The notes beneath the pieces are model-generated. The model did not search any database. It had not been told where the DNA came from and saw only the letters and a program-made list of their open reading frames with translations. From Darksidea phi (lineage: Eukaryota > Ascomycota > Dothideomycetes > Pleosporales > Lentitheciaceae), in contig JASJFT010000033.1 of the NCBI GenBank assembly GCA_030770425.1, forward strand, positions 186,001 through 250,000: a DNA stretch of 64,000 nucleotides, written 5' to 3'. Positions 1-10,495 of the stretch are shown piece after piece (position 1 is the first letter of the stretch; every line of letters starts with the position of its first letter). The position numbers and the translations under genes are program-made.

Positions 1-947
1 TCGTCGAGGACTCTGCCTCGCCCGAGGAGCAGGTCAAGATGTGGATGTGGGCACCTGGCCTTCTCCTCACCATCATCTGCATTTGCATTGTGCTCGGCAT
101 TCAGCACAATATGCCGGTGGGCATGTCGCTCCTGTCCATCTTCCTGGCTTTCTTCTTTTCCTTTGTCGCCATCCAGTGCACCGGTGTCACCGATATTACG
201 CCTCTCACTGCCGCCTCCAAGGCTTCGCAAATCATTCTCGGTGGTGCCACCAAGGGTGAAGGCTGGGATGTCACTCACGCTCAGCGCCTCAATCTCATCG
301 GCGGTGCCATGTGCAACATGGGCGCTAACCAGTCGACTGATTTGGTCTGCGATTTCCGGACTGGGTTCCTCCTCCGTACTCCGCCAAAGTACCAGTGGTT
401 TGCTCAGGGTATTGGCACAATCGTAGCCGTCTTCCTGGCACCCGCCATGTTCCAGCTTTTTACCACCGCCTACCCTTGCATCATCGACATCAACGCCGAT
501 ACCTGCGTGTTCGCCATTCCCTCCGTCTCCGCCTGGCGCGCGACCGCCGTCGCCGTCACTGACCCCACATTCCCGATTCCCCCCTCTTCCGGCTACTTCG
601 CCATCGCCTTCTCAATCTTCGGCTCAATCATGGTTCTTATCCGCCATTACCTATGGGTCGGCAGACTCGAATGGGTGAAGAAGTACCACCCCAACATGAT
701 GTGCGTTGGTCTCGCCTTTGTGCTTGCCCAAACACAGTACGGTACCGCCATGACCATTGGCGCGACTTTTGCTGCCATCTGGCAGAGGAAGAGGCCTGAG
801 CATTTTGATATTTATGGTTATGCGGTTGCGGCTGGCCTCATCGCTGGCGAGGGCATTGGCGGTGTCATCAATGCTGTTTTCCAGATTGCGGGTATTTCGG
901 GCTCTGTGTATGGTTCGCATGTTGCATGTCCTATGACATGCGAGTAG
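1..947 (+). CDS. Oligopeptide transporter (OPT family), C-terminal part
   Basis: The frame is open from the left edge (first full codon at 3) to TAG at 945-947, so the N-terminal part lies outside the window. About 314 residues are visible. They form at least five hydrophobic membrane segments with connecting loops typical of the OPT family, which imports tri- to pentapeptides (and in some members glutathione or metal chelates) with protons across the plasma membrane. Recognisable pieces are the LTAASKASQIILGG and CNMGANQSTDL loops, and the late YGYAVAAGLIAGEGIGG helix close to the C-terminus. No intron is needed in this part. It is convergent with the Zn2Cys6 regulator that follows. Substrate cannot be told from sequence. 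Confidence 0.93.
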   Translation, partial: VEDSASPEEQVKMWMWAPGLLLTIICICIVLGIQHNMPVGMSLLSIFLAFFFSFVAIQCTGVTDITPLTAASKASQIILGGATKGEGWDVTHAQRLNLIGGAMCNMGANQSTDLVCDFRTGFLLRTPPKYQWFAQGIGTIVAVFLAPAMFQLFTTAYPCIIDINADTCVFAIPSVSAWRATAVAVTDPTFPIPPSSGYFAIAFSIFGSIMVLIRHYLWVGRLEWVKKYHPNMMCVGLAFVLAQTQYGTAMTIGATFAAIWQRKRPEHFDIYGYAVAAGLIAGEGIGGVINAVFQIAGISGSVYGSHVACPMTCE

Positions 948-1175
948 GCGTGCTTTGCTGAGGCGAAGGGTTCGGAGGATGGTTGTTGTTGGATGTTTGA
1001 CGATGATCACGATGTTGAGAGATGGATATACCACGGCGTGTCTTATGACCATTCCCATAATAGTTAATACACTCATTAATCTTGAGAATCATACTCTCCG
1101 GAAGCCAATGTGACGCCTTCCAGAATTCTGATACAGCACAGAACGGATCGGTGTCCCAGTTTCGCACGGTATTCC

Positions 1176-2693
1176 TCAACCCGTCCACAAACCCGTCGCA
1201 ATAACTTCCCGACACTTCGTACTTATATAGGCCATCATCGATCGCGCCTCAGTAGATTCATTACTAGCAAGTGTAGTCCACGCCGTTGTAACAGACCAGT
1301 GAACGATAGGTGCGGTATGTTTTCGCGTACAGGCTGAGTAATACGAAACGCAGCGGCAGACATCCAAGGCTGCTGAGCATTCGGCGGCGATGTACTTGTT
1401 TTTGGTGGATTTCCAGGCCCCGTCCGGAGCTTCTTGGTCCTCTGATGGGTCCTTCGTTAGGAGCTGGTAAGAACGGTTGGGGTCTCTTAGTTGGAGGGAG
1501 GCTAGTATGCGCAGGATGTAGATGAGGGTTGTGTTATAGAACATGAGCATGATTGATGCAGATTCGTTCTCAAACTCGAAGAAGGTAAGCGGCGGCGGCG
1601 AGGTGCTATCGTCAGACTCCTGCGTCGGCGCAAAAACTTCAGAGTAGCCATTCCATTCATAGCTTCCCCATCGCTGTCTCCAAGTGCAAAGCTGTGTCTG
1701 TAGACACAACGCGACTTGCTCCATCCGATCTCGCAAGCGGGAAAATGCTGCGGCATCGAGTTGACGATTCGCCAACACCTTGTCACGCCCTGCAGCGAGG
1801 ACAGTACAGTCTGCCAGGATATCGAATAGATCCTGCTCTTGCATCTCTTGTTCTAAGCAGCTTGCTCGCAATACTTTTTTCCATTCCAGTTTCGCTAGAA
1901 TGGATGGTCTTCCTGTATGTAGTGATGCGAAGAGGATCATATGCCGCACGCTCTTGTATAACTCCAATGATAACGGCGAGGAGTATTCCCTAGGGTCGCG
2001 TAGCGCAAGTAATTTCTCTAGTCCGAGCATGTGGTTCAAATAGTTCTTCGACCCCGTCGGCACTAAGCACTCCAATATAGCCAATGTGGCAACCGAAAGT
2101 AAGACCTCGTCCTGGGTATGGCAGCTCGAATCCGATAGCGCTCGATTGAGTTGCTTCAACGCTGAGCCATGTAAGGCATAGCCCTTGTTTGTAATAGAGG
2201 CTTGTCGATGCTGAGCCCCGTAGACAATGGTAGCAAAACTCAGAAGAGTCCTCGGGAAGACGTGGTCGCTTGACGCCTTCGTGCCAGCTGTGACTAGGTC
2301 GCCGACATTGCTGTTCTGCATGACCAGGTCAATGGCAGCGCCGGGACGCAAACGCGTTCGAGAATAGCAGAGATACAGTTCAAATTCGTTTCCGGTCAGT
2401 GGAGGAGATAATGCGATTCGATGTTCAGCACGCTCATCGCTCCCAGTATCGCGCTGCAACGACCCCGTCACCCGTCTTCTTGACCTCACGATCTTTGCTA
2501 CGATGAAGGTAGCGTCTTTTGGCCCGTCGCAGTCGTAGCCACATCTCTGGCATCGGTTGCATACCGGACGAGTCTCGTCTTCGGGGTGGATTAGTAAGGG
2601 TATATGTGTTCGGCGCATACAGAGCTTACCGCATTTGACCCGTCTCCTGCGGCAGGTGGAGCAACCTTTCGACCGCCCGCCAACGTTCACCAT
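1176..2693 (-). CDS. Zn2Cys6 fungal-type transcription factor
   Basis: The N-terminal Zn2Cys6 binuclear cluster is complete only after removing a 51-nt in-frame intron (2629..2579, GTAAGC...AAG with a TTACTAAT branch site). Without splicing, 17 foreign residues would separate the third and fourth cysteines. After splicing, cysteines fall at about residues 11, 14, 21, 28, 31 and 38 with perfect C-x2-C-x6-C-x6-C-x2-C-x6-C spacing. The product is about 488 aa. The rest resembles the helical 'fungal transcription factor' region of nuclear regulators but has no sharp motif. It ends GLWTG-stop at 1176. The neighbouring OPT transporter is a possible target, on position alone. Another reading of the 3' end is discussed under rejected items. 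Confidence 0.88.
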   Translation of the reverse strand: MVNVGGRSKGCSTCRRRRVKCGKLCMRRTHIPLLIHPEDETRPVCNRCQRCGYDCDGPKDATFIVAKIVRSRRRVTGSLQRDTGSDERAEHRIALSPPLTGNEFELYLCYSRTRLRPGAAIDLVMQNSNVGDLVTAGTKASSDHVFPRTLLSFATIVYGAQHRQASITNKGYALHGSALKQLNRALSDSSCHTQDEVLLSVATLAILECLVPTGSKNYLNHMLGLEKLLALRDPREYSSPLSLELYKSVRHMILFASLHTGRPSILAKLEWKKVLRASCLEQEMQEQDLFDILADCTVLAAGRDKVLANRQLDAAAFSRLRDRMEQVALCLQTQLCTWRQRWGSYEWNGYSEVFAPTQESDDSTSPPPLTFFEFENESASIMLMFYNTTLIYILRILASLQLRDPNRSYQLLTKDPSEDQEAPDGAWKSTKNKYIAAECSAALDVCRCVSYYSACTRKHTAPIVHWSVTTAWTTLASNESTEARSMMAYISTKCREVIATGLWTG

Positions 2694-3250
2694 ATTGTAT
2701 TGCAGCCGTTATGCGTTAGCGCCCGTCTCCTCCGCCGTTGGGATAGGAGGTTGAGCGCTAAGTTTAGCGCGAATCGCGGACACGTGGGATACACGCACAT
2801 GCTTTCCTACCATATGCAGTCTTGGCTCAACAGACACATGCATGAGCCATCGTCTTCCAAGGACGAGAATTTAAGGATGGCAGCTGACGGGCAAGATTCA
2901 TCGGACATCATCTGGTCCACACCGACTCAAAAACTCGCGATACGTTGCCTTGAGGACGTGTTCTAGCAAAGCCCCGCTGCACTCGGGTTCACGCTAAACC
3001 TCTTGCGGCTGATTGCGCGAGTAACCTTGTTGAAAGCCATGGACCTTGTCTACCATCAGTAGCCTCAAGCTAGCCACCAAAATAGAAACCGTCGACATAA
3101 ATATAGGCAGTCCCCTCCTAATTTATGATTTCATCACTCCACTACACTCTCCTCTTATCTCATCTACTACACATCACCATCTCACGTGAACAAGTAAATT
3201 CCTGCTCGAAATAAACTTAATTCAGAAGCCTCTTCAATCGTCCTTCTAGA
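2694..3250. promoter_or_regulatory. Divergent intergenic region with TATA box
   Basis: This 557-bp stretch lies between the Zn2Cys6 gene (minus) and the SRPBCC gene (plus). A TATA-like ATAAATATA is at 3097-3105, about 150 bp before the plus-strand start, followed by a CT-rich leader. No coding region is supported. Confidence 0.5.
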
Positions 3251-3836
3251 ATGCCTGCTCATCTCTACACATCCATTGAAATTGCAGCTCCTCCCACTGA
3301 AGTGAGAAAGAAAGTAAGCCAGTCCATCTAGCCTCGATCCCTATGAATATCCCAAACGTAACCGCGCTTAAGTTTCTCTCATGGGACCAACTCCCAACCT
3401 ACCACCCCAACGGCTTCATCAAATCCATCAACCCGGCCGACTCCTCCAAACCCCTCGAGCCCAACGATAAGCTAGCCGTGGAGCTCAAAGGCATGTCGTT
3501 AAAGCCCACATTTCTTGTCCGTATACCCACATCTCACCCCCAACTCCAAAACTTCGGCAACTAAACAATCCGCAGGAAAGCTCTCCTGACGTCTTTCGCT
3601 GGCTTGGTAACGGTCTCGGCGGCACCTTCAACGGCGAGCACATCTTCCGTTTCGAGCCTAGCGTCACAACACCTGGCGGTACCACGTTTGTGCAAGAAGA
3701 GCATTTTACCGGGTTGATGACGTGGATGATGGGGGAAGGGACTGTGGCGAACCAGATAGGGTTGAGGAAGAGTACGAAGGAGGGGTTTGAGCATTTTAAT
3801 CGCGATCTGAAGAAATGGTGTGAGGAATCGTCGTAG
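3251..3836 (+). CDS. SRPBCC (START/Bet v1-like) domain protein
   Basis: Three exons (3251-3313, 3373-3516, 3576-3836) give 155 aa. Intron 1 (59 nt) has donor GTAAGC. Intron 2 (59 nt) must use the unusual donor GTCCGT with acceptor CCGCAG and an ACTAAAC branch, because the better-looking GTATAC at 3521 gives an immediate stop. The joined protein has the order expected of the polyketide-cyclase/SRPBCC fold: an N-terminal strand IEIAAPPTEV, a helix then FLSWDQLPTYHPNGFI, a conserved FRWLGNG turn, FNGEHIFRFEP, FVQEEHFTG and a C-terminal amphipathic helix (FEHFNRDLKKW). Such proteins bind small hydrophobic ligands in a cavity; the ligand here is unknown. No signal peptide is visible, so it is probably cytosolic. 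Confidence 0.8.
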
Positions 3837-4691
3837 GAATGGGGGAAGTGGCCATGGAGGCGTTTTGGGTTTCGACGGTTATAGATTATGATAGCGTGGG
3901 TAATGGCCTTTGTATGCTTTGGGTGTATGTATGTATCCTAGAACATTTGTTACATTGTAATTTTTTTTTTGAGCATTGCGCTCATTGAAACACGTCCTAT
4001 GTTCTATGTTGGGGATATTGCTCGAAGCTACACCTACGCTCAAATTCATACAGCTTCAGTCAAGGACCTCGGTTCGGCATAGACAGAAACTATCTGAGTT
4101 TCTGATAGACGTTTCTGTAAATGGCGACGTCAGCCCCTTGCTAAAGGAGAATAGAAATAGGCTTGGAATTACGGAGGATCAATGAAAGGGCATCATGATT
4201 AGATCTTAGTTCTGGAGAACCATTAGAGCGAGGAGAGCGGAGCAGCAGCTATGCGGAGCATGTGCAACGGAAAGTTACTGTAGGCTTAGCTCATATTGTT
4301 GGTTCCTTAATCGAAAAGCTAGCAGAGAGCAGGAATTATCTCGTAGTGCTTAGATGAATAAGAGTGGTTGAGCGTGTGTTCACCGTTCCAAGGAGAATCA
4401 GGACGAGCCTGCGCGAGTATTTGTTCGTCGAGGCAAGGTTGGATAGCAAATGTTGTATAGTTTCGATATCGTTTAATGTTAGCTGGTCGTCAAGTGGAGA
4501 TGAATAACCAACACTGATCTAAAGATCGCAAATGACGCTCTTTTGTAATATCTGTTCAATGTTATGCTTCTTGTATAGAGTAGTTGGCTACCAAGATACT
4601 AGATAACAACCGCGAGGAGGCACAACTCATGCCTTGTAGAAGTCGCGACATCTGTAGAAGTCACGACACCTGTAGATTTGATCACTCCAAT
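3837..4691. other. Convergent intergenic region
   Basis: This is 855 bp between two genes that point at each other. It holds 3' flanks and a T-run near 3961-3970. A 69-codon frame at 3976 has no recognisable content. Confidence 0.5.
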
Positions 4692-6243
4692 TCACTCATA
4701 CATAGAATCGACATATCCCTTCAGTCCGAACAACCCAAACTCAACCGCCTCCTCCGTCCGAATAGTTCGACTTCCCTGGCCCTGCACAAGATTAACCCAC
4801 GCATCAAAAGCTTCATGCGCTGTTTCCTTCGTTAATCCCCTGGACTTGAACTCTGGATCTGAAGCTACTGCTGGTTCGAGCCCTGCGACGCCCCCAAAGA
4901 CGACCAGTAGGTGTTCGAATTGAGAAGGTAGTTGGTCCACACACACGTTTGTACCGCGAGATTGTGGTGCAATGGCATCGGGAAGGATAGAGTTCAGAGT
5001 AGCACCGCGTTCGGAGGTACCAACCGTGACATCATAGCCCTCGGGAAAGTCGCAGGATATATGGACGTCTGATAGTGAGGCAGCGCGGCGTACGGTATAG
5101 CCCCAGTAATATCCTGCTTCCTCGCGGGGTGCAGAGGGCGCAACGGCTCTCACGTCCAGCGCCTCGCATTGCTCTTGTGAGAGATGCGGCCAGGAGGGTG
5201 GCTGGTTTGAGCTCGCAAACTTGAGCGTAACGCGCATAAAGGGCTGGATATGAAGCGGGACTTTAACAGGGTACGGCAAGCCACATTTGACGTATGTCCA
5301 CTGCTCATCTTCCAGCGCCTTGCTTTTCCCTGTTTTGCCCTTGGTATTCGCTGCGTGGTTCGGTGACTTTGCGGGGCCAATGGTAACACCCTCTCTATAC
5401 TGGCACCACTCGTGATTCTTCAAGTGATGCGGCATGTCTAGGCTAGGAAGATTTCCAGCCCACCTAAGATTCTGATGCTGTCCAAAGAGGCCGACGTTCG
5501 GATTCTCAGCATCCATTCTGAGATATGGAGGGCACTCTGCATAGCTTAATACGTGGTAGAGAAACTGATCTGGGTTCTGCCAAGGTTGGTCGTTCTCATC
5601 GATGGCATCTAGAACTTGTTCTTTGCTCTTGTTCTTCTGTCTGTATCTCCTGTCGACGTAGTCTGGAATGCTAGATGGGTCATCGTCGAAGACGATAATC
5701 TCATCGACGCAGAAGACAGCGGCAGCGCGGGCGATGCGGCCTGCTAATAGAGTCTTGTGGTCCGGTTTTGCGACACTAGAGATGTCAGCAGAACTTCGAC
5801 GGACTCCAAATATGTGAACATTTTACTTCGCAACAATACTCCCTGGAACCGCCATACTCAACGTCCATTTCCTCCCCCCCTTGGGCCTAAATAACGCCGA
5901 AGGCTTCGACGTCTCAAGCTCCTTCCATTTGTTCCTCACTTCCCGTTTCCCCTCAACCTCGCCCCGTCTTTTCTTAGCCGGCGATTGTTCCGGACTCACT
6001 GGACTCTGCACAAACTCCTGACCGTTTGGGAAGTCAAGGATCGAGTCATCTTCCTTCGCCTTGGCATCCTTCTGATGGACTATGACGGAAAGTTTCCGCT
6101 TCTGTTGCTGTTAGCGGGGGTCTTCATCTGTGATTCCTAGAAGATGCACATGCCTTATTCTTCTTGGCTTTCTCGGGCTCAGCCTCTCTTTTCGAACGGG
6201 TTATCGGCATCGCCGTGGTGTTGACGACGATCGTGTCCGACAT
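4692..6243 (-). CDS. SPOUT-class RNA methyltransferase (SPOUT1/CENP-32, DUF171 family)
   Basis: Three exons (6243-6154, ~6107-5827, 5775-4692) give about 484 aa. The second intron is 51 nt (GTAAAA...CTCTAG) and splits the N of SIVANVAKPD. The first appears to be a GC-AG intron: AAG|GCATGT at 6153, ending at 6108 or 6102. Exon 1 is a basic, lysine-rich leader. The core begins WTLSMAVPGSIVANVAKPDHKT and continues with LAGRIARAAAVFCVDEIIVFDDD, HVLSYAECPPYLR, HQNLRWAGNLPSLDMPHH and a C-terminal PSQFEHLLVVFGGVAGLE, which forms the trefoil-knot SAM site. Homologues methylate uridine in 28S rRNA and, in animals, affect centrosomes. The gene is divergent from the SelK-like gene. Confidence 0.9.
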
Positions 6244-6642
6244 TGTGGGCTAGAAGCTCGCACCCGCACCAGCCCTATCACTCCTCATCCAAGACTATGC
6301 CTGTTCGATCCGCTCTTTCTTCGCTGTCCACGTGATAAACGCAAGTCTTGAGATATTTGAACAATGGCTGGAGCGTGAAAGGCGACTGAAGATTGTTGGT
6401 CGTAGCTCGAAAAGCTGCAAGTGGAAAATTTACCTAGGCGTACATTTGGTCCCGTCGCGTGGAAGTTGCGTGCACTAGCGTGTACTAAGCTTGGAGAGTA
6501 CTAGCTCAAGGCCGCCGCATCCTGCGAGGCTGTGCATTGCTACATGTACTTAAGAGCGCAGTACGTTGGGACCTCCTAGAGCGCGCTCGCTAGAAGGGGT
6601 TAACGAAAATACAACCTCCGAGGTGAAAGCAAATCGCCCACT
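6244..6642. promoter_or_regulatory. Divergent promoter region
   Basis: About 400 bp are shared by the SPOUT gene (minus) and the SelK-like gene (plus). No clear TATA box and no coding content are seen. Confidence 0.45.
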
Positions 6643-7022
6643 ATGTCATCTGACAAGTACGTTTCCCCGATCCCTTGCATGCCCCAAGCTCGTAGCACCC
6701 CGAAACCCACTAACAACCCACCAGAGCCCCCTCATCCCTCTTCACCTTCTTCGCCCTCTACGTAACCACCCTCTTCTCCCTCGACACCTGGGCCGCCGCG
6801 CGCGCATCCCCTTACCGCGCCCCCTCCGCCCGTAACACCTACTACCGCCCCGCCAACACACCACCCACACCGGACAGCTACCAAGGAGGCATGCATGGGC
6901 GCGGAAATGCTGGGCCGGGGAGCGGAAGTGGAGGAGGTGTGGGAAGGTTGCCGCAAGCGAGAGATAGCAGGCCGGCGATGAGAATGGGTGGGACGGCAGC
7001 TTGTGGAGCTTGTATGACTTGA
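6643..7022 (+). CDS. Small SelK/SelG-like single-pass membrane protein
   Basis: A 14-nt first exon (6643-6656: ATG TCA TCT GAC AA) joins across a 68-nt intron (GTACGT...CACCAG) to 6725-7022, giving 103 aa. The N-terminus has one hydrophobic segment (SSLFTFFALYVTTLFSL, about residues 7-23). A basic Arg/Tyr-rich stretch follows, then a Gly/Ser-rich stretch (GRGNAGPGSGSGGGVGR), and the end is CGACMT. This layout (one TM near the N-terminus, then a glycine-rich cytosolic tail ending near a cysteine) matches the SelK/SelG family of ER proteins linked to ER-associated degradation. Cys stands where animals have selenocysteine. The match is by architecture and short motifs only, so the family call is tentative; the gene model is better supported. 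Confidence 0.55.
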
Positions 7023-7688
7023 GGAGGGATGTAGTGGGAATACCTTGAAGTTCACTCTGGAGAACGGGTTTGGGTTGGACTACTGGCGCTTTGGCTTGGG
7101 AACGGCGATTTGGAGTGGCGCAAGATAGATTTGGGAGGATTACGGTGTACATATACCTACCATGCGAGGGATCTCAGGCGAGAACATGGACATGCTCGAC
7201 TTAGGAATGGTAAATGGCCTTCTAGAATATATCCATACTTTCTTATCAAGTACTGTCTATCTGGTTCACTTTCCTTAGCTGCACGCAGAAGTATAATAAC
7301 AACTGTAAGAATACAAGTCTAGGAGTGTGTGCTATAGCGTGCATTCCGGTTGTCTCCTACGATCTCAAACCGCGTCGCTATCGCTAAAATTGGACCTTTA
7401 ATATAGTATGAGAAACATGAATAGTGGTCTTTCCTTGATGTATATAGCCTCCGCCCTAGTCTGAGAGGCCGCAACAATGCCGAAAACTTTCAGATATAAT
7501 GCAACACCATATCGAGTCTAGAAGTCGTGATTGAATGTTATTGACAATACTATACAAATCACGCTAGAAACCCATATTGCCCGCGCACATATGCAGATGC
7601 AAAGATGTTCATCCCACTAAGTCCTCAAACTCTATATTTTGTCCTTTTCCTATGCTAATCCACCATGCTCCACTCCCATATCCGCCCT
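7023..7688. other. Convergent intergenic region
   Basis: This is 666 bp of 3' flank between the SelK-like gene and the MIX17 gene. No coding or RNA signal is seen. Confidence 0.5.
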
Positions 7689-8274
7689 CTAGTACTGCGA
7701 CGCAGCCTGCTGGCACGCCTTCAGCTGATCTAGATACCACCCGCAGATGGTCAAGCTACCCTGGTTATCGTCCATGCACTTGCGGAAGTTGTTGACGTCG
7801 GTCGCGCATGCGCCGCCTTGAGCGGAGGTGTTGACTTGTTGGTGTTGCTGGGCGAAGTCGGTGTTTTGGGGGGATTGCTCGGCGGGCGCGGCGGAAGAGC
7901 CACCGCTGAACCAACCGCCTACGGCGTGGCCGATGGAAGAGCCTACTGCGACACCGCTGCGTCGTAGTTAGTACGTGCTCTTTATGAGAATGAGATTTGG
8001 GGATGGCGGTAAAGACAGAGAGGCAAACATTGAAGCTGCTAGCTCGTGCTTGGAGAACTAAACGCGCTGAGATTACTTACGCTGCAGTACTAGCCATCTG
8101 GCCGAACAACCCCGGTCCCTGGCTTGCCTGAGGGGCAGGAGCCTGCTGTGTCTGCTGGGGCGGGTGCGCAGCGGTAGAAGAGTGACGAGCGGGTGCCGGA
8201 GCGGGAGCAGCGGGCCTTGGTGCAGGGGCGGCCGTAGGGCGGCGGGGAGCAGCTCCACCACGTTGACGAGGCAT
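7689..8274 (-). CDS. MIX17: Twin-CX9C CHCH-domain mitochondrial protein (MIX17/CHCHD2-CHCHD10 homologue)
   Basis: Two exons (8274-8081 and 7956-7689), separated by a 124-nt GTAAGT...CGCAG intron, give 153 aa. The order is that of the family. First comes an Arg/Ala/Pro-rich N-terminus that looks like a mitochondrial targeting sequence. Then comes a glycine-rich hydrophobic stretch (GVAVGSSIGHAVGGWFSGG) and a Gln-rich linker. The C-terminal CHCH domain has two CX9C motifs, CATDVNNFRKC and CGWYLDQLKAC. The four cysteines form two disulfides after import through Mia40, placing the protein in the intermembrane space. Yeast Mix17 and human CHCHD2/10 affect respiration and cristae. Confidence 0.93.
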
Positions 8275-8590
8275 ATTGATGATGTGGTTGTGTTGAGTGT
8301 TGAGTTAAGAGAATTGGGGTGTTGCGGCGATGAGAGAATACGATGTTCGAGTTGGTGGTGAGTTGGTGGAGGCAAAAGGATCCGAAGCTTTGAAGTTCGA
8401 GAAGGATCGGCGTCGGAGATAAATAGCCGAGGCTCCGCGAAGTGACCGTTACGATTGGTAAATGAATGCAAGTCGAAATCGGGACTCCTGTCGTATATGC
8501 AAGCAAAGGGCAAGCAAAGGGCAAGTTAAAGCAGTTGCTGAAATGTTGGTACAAAAGTATATCTAGTCCTCTCCATCAATACCAACCCTA
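8275..8590. promoter_or_regulatory. Upstream region of MIX17 with short tandem repeat
   Basis: This is 316 bp between two minus-strand genes. An 11-bp unit (AAGCAAAGGGC) is repeated in tandem at about 8501-8523. Confidence 0.4.
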
Positions 8591-10087
8591 CTACTGAGAG
8601 CCATCCTCCCCTCTAATCACAACCTCTTCTTCCCCAGGCCTCCCTTCCACGAAAGGAACGCCCTCTCCAATTTCGGTCTTAATCATGTTACTCTTCCCTT
8701 TAACCTGGTGCATCAGCATGTAATTCGTTAGACAGCGAACCCCTTGCTCCTCCCCTTTCTTCACGATCCAGCCGTTAATATAGTCGACCTCTGTCTGGCT
8801 CCCTGCTCTGACATCCGCAAGCATACTGGATATGTTGTCTCTTGTCTTGTGGGCAACACCAATGACCATAGTCTCGAGACGACCTGGGTCAAAGCGCTGC
8901 TCTACGTTGGGTATGTACTGAAGTTCTGGAAGGGAGCGGATGACGAGAGAGATTTCGGAGAGTAGGAGTCGCATGACGCGGGTCAAAGAGTAGTTGTAGA
9001 GTATTGAACCGTTACGCGCATCGAGTATGACGGTAAGTGGGTTGATGATACAGTTTACTGCCAGCTTTTCAAGCTGCATCTGAAGGAGGTCTGGGGGTGA
9101 GTAAGCGGTGGCGCAAAGGATTGGCGTCCGCAGGAGAGTCCGAAGGAGGTAGCGCTGGTTTGGCGTCCAATGGGTACTCGTCCTTGTAGGGGCTGGTGTA
9201 TCCGGATCTAGGTTCGCTGCATACTTTGGCTCAATTGGCACTGGGTCGCTATGTGGGTGGAACTTCAATGTTGGCGAGTATGGAGCAGCCTTGCGGTCCC
9301 TCTCGTGGGGTAGAATGCCGAGAGAAAGCGTACCAAAGCCAGTGTGTATAGAAGTAAAGCTGGAGTCGGCTCTGCGTAGCCCATGAGAGTTTATCCCAAT
9401 CATATAATGTGGTCTAGTTTCAGGATCCGGAAACAGCTCCCTATTGACCTCATCTACCGTGCCCATTCCATTTTGCAGGAAACAGATGACGGAATCTTTG
9501 TGAAGCCGGTGTTTTACAGCGGACAACGCTTGCAATACTTTGTATGTCTTGGTGCATAGGATGAGCGACTGAATCGGCTCAGATGACTCGCCCTCTTGTA
9601 GATTGGACTGTTGAGACCGAGGCCCTTGCTCGGACACCTCGGGAAGCGCATCACTGGCGCCGGTTCCTGTTTGTATCTCTTTCCCATGGTGCCTCGCACG
9701 GAACATGGCTAATTCTGCGTCGTAGCCATCCCGCTTTTCAATGGCGCCATCCGTGAGCAATTGTATCCTCTTAGCCGAATCTTCCCAGTCCTTTAACGCC
9801 GCGCGTCTATGAAAGATGAGGGAAACGGGCGGTGGGTTCGGTATTCCGCGTAGCGAATGTGCAATGAACCTTCCTACATTTCCCACCCCCAACACATGTA
9901 TACGGCGGTCGAGTACAGATTGCACGCGGTAGAAATCGGTGGCACGTCGCGATATGGGTTCATCTGGCAAGCCATCTTCATGTACTAGATCATCGTTTTC
10001 TTCCGCGCTGCTCCCTATTAGCTCCCTGGTGGTGTTTGGCGACAATGAAGACATACTAGATGCCCTGCTTCGCCTGCGGATCCGCAT
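8591..10087 (-). CDS. 2-dehydropantoate 2-reductase-like (PanE/ApbA) protein
   Basis: A single exon encodes 498 aa. After a Ser/Arg-rich leader comes the Rossmann fold with GVGNVG (about residues 67-72) for NADPH. LILCTKTYKVLQAL and FLQNGMGTVDEV are the conserved KPR motifs, and IGINSHGL corresponds to the mid-domain turn. The helical C-terminal domain carries KLAVNCIINPLTVILDARNG and a final catalytic-helix region ending IRAGSQTEVDYINGW-like (seen here as VRAGSQTEVDYINGWIV), which in bacterial KPR contains substrate-binding residues. Ketopantoate reductase makes pantoate for CoA. Fungal members of this size are longer than bacterial PanE (about 300 aa) because of the leader and an acidic insert near residues 140-175, so the true substrate is less certain than the fold. 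Confidence 0.85.
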   Translation of the reverse strand: MRIRRRSRASSMSSLSPNTTRELIGSSAEENDDLVHEDGLPDEPISRRATDFYRVQSVLDRRIHVLGVGNVGRFIAHSLRGIPNPPPVSLIFHRRAALKDWEDSAKRIQLLTDGAIEKRDGYDAELAMFRARHHGKEIQTGTGASDALPEVSEQGPRSQQSNLQEGESSEPIQSLILCTKTYKVLQALSAVKHRLHKDSVICFLQNGMGTVDEVNRELFPDPETRPHYMIGINSHGLRRADSSFTSIHTGFGTLSLGILPHERDRKAAPYSPTLKFHPHSDPVPIEPKYAANLDPDTPAPTRTSTHWTPNQRYLLRTLLRTPILCATAYSPPDLLQMQLEKLAVNCIINPLTVILDARNGSILYNYSLTRVMRLLLSEISLVIRSLPELQYIPNVEQRFDPGRLETMVIGVAHKTRDNISSMLADVRAGSQTEVDYINGWIVKKGEEQGVRCLTNYMLMHQVKGKSNMIKTEIGEGVPFVEGRPGEEEVVIRGEDGSQ

Positions 10088-10495
10088 TCTCCGGACCCCA
10101 CCAACTCTTCGCCGGTGCGCTCGTCCGGTAGAAGGCCACTCGGCCTAGGGAATTGCTACCGGGTTTGCATGCTCCCCGTATGTGCAGTATCCGAGGCCGA
10201 AGCCTAGCAAGTAATTTTGGAGAAAGGAGAGACAGGTTGAAAAGCTTGAAATACTTTACATATATGGAGAAGGCGACCGTATGTGCAGAGTTGTGAATCG
10301 ATTCAGAGTAAATACGTAGATGAAACTGCAGTCGTTGACGCCGACGAGCGAAAGCTAAAGCTCGGGCGGAGAAAGTCTCGGCCCGCTCAATGCTGCAGCT
10401 TCGACTTTTACACCTTCACATTATTTCCACTCGCTCAACGTCCCGACCCCACCAGCTATCTTGCAGAAGCGCGCGCGGGCGCAAAGTACAAAGGC
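10088..10495. promoter_or_regulatory. Divergent promoter region
   Basis: About 400 bp lie between the KPR-like gene (minus) and LRP1 (plus). The LRP1 frame stays open upstream to 10283, but that part has no homologue-like content, so the region is read as leader. Confidence 0.45.

Noticed and set aside
931..1240. A minus-strand frame continuing past the Zn2Cys6 stop (reads FVDGLRNTVRNWDTDPF), reachable by a possible 50-nt intron (GTAATG...ACGAAG)
   Set aside because: The unspliced ending (KCREVIATGLWTG) fits the usual end of such regulators, and the other frame would run into the OPT 3' end. Left as an alternative only.
10283..10495. N-terminal extension of LRP1 by 71 codons
   Set aside because: No similarity to C1D/Lrp1 proteins, which start where the chosen ATG begins.
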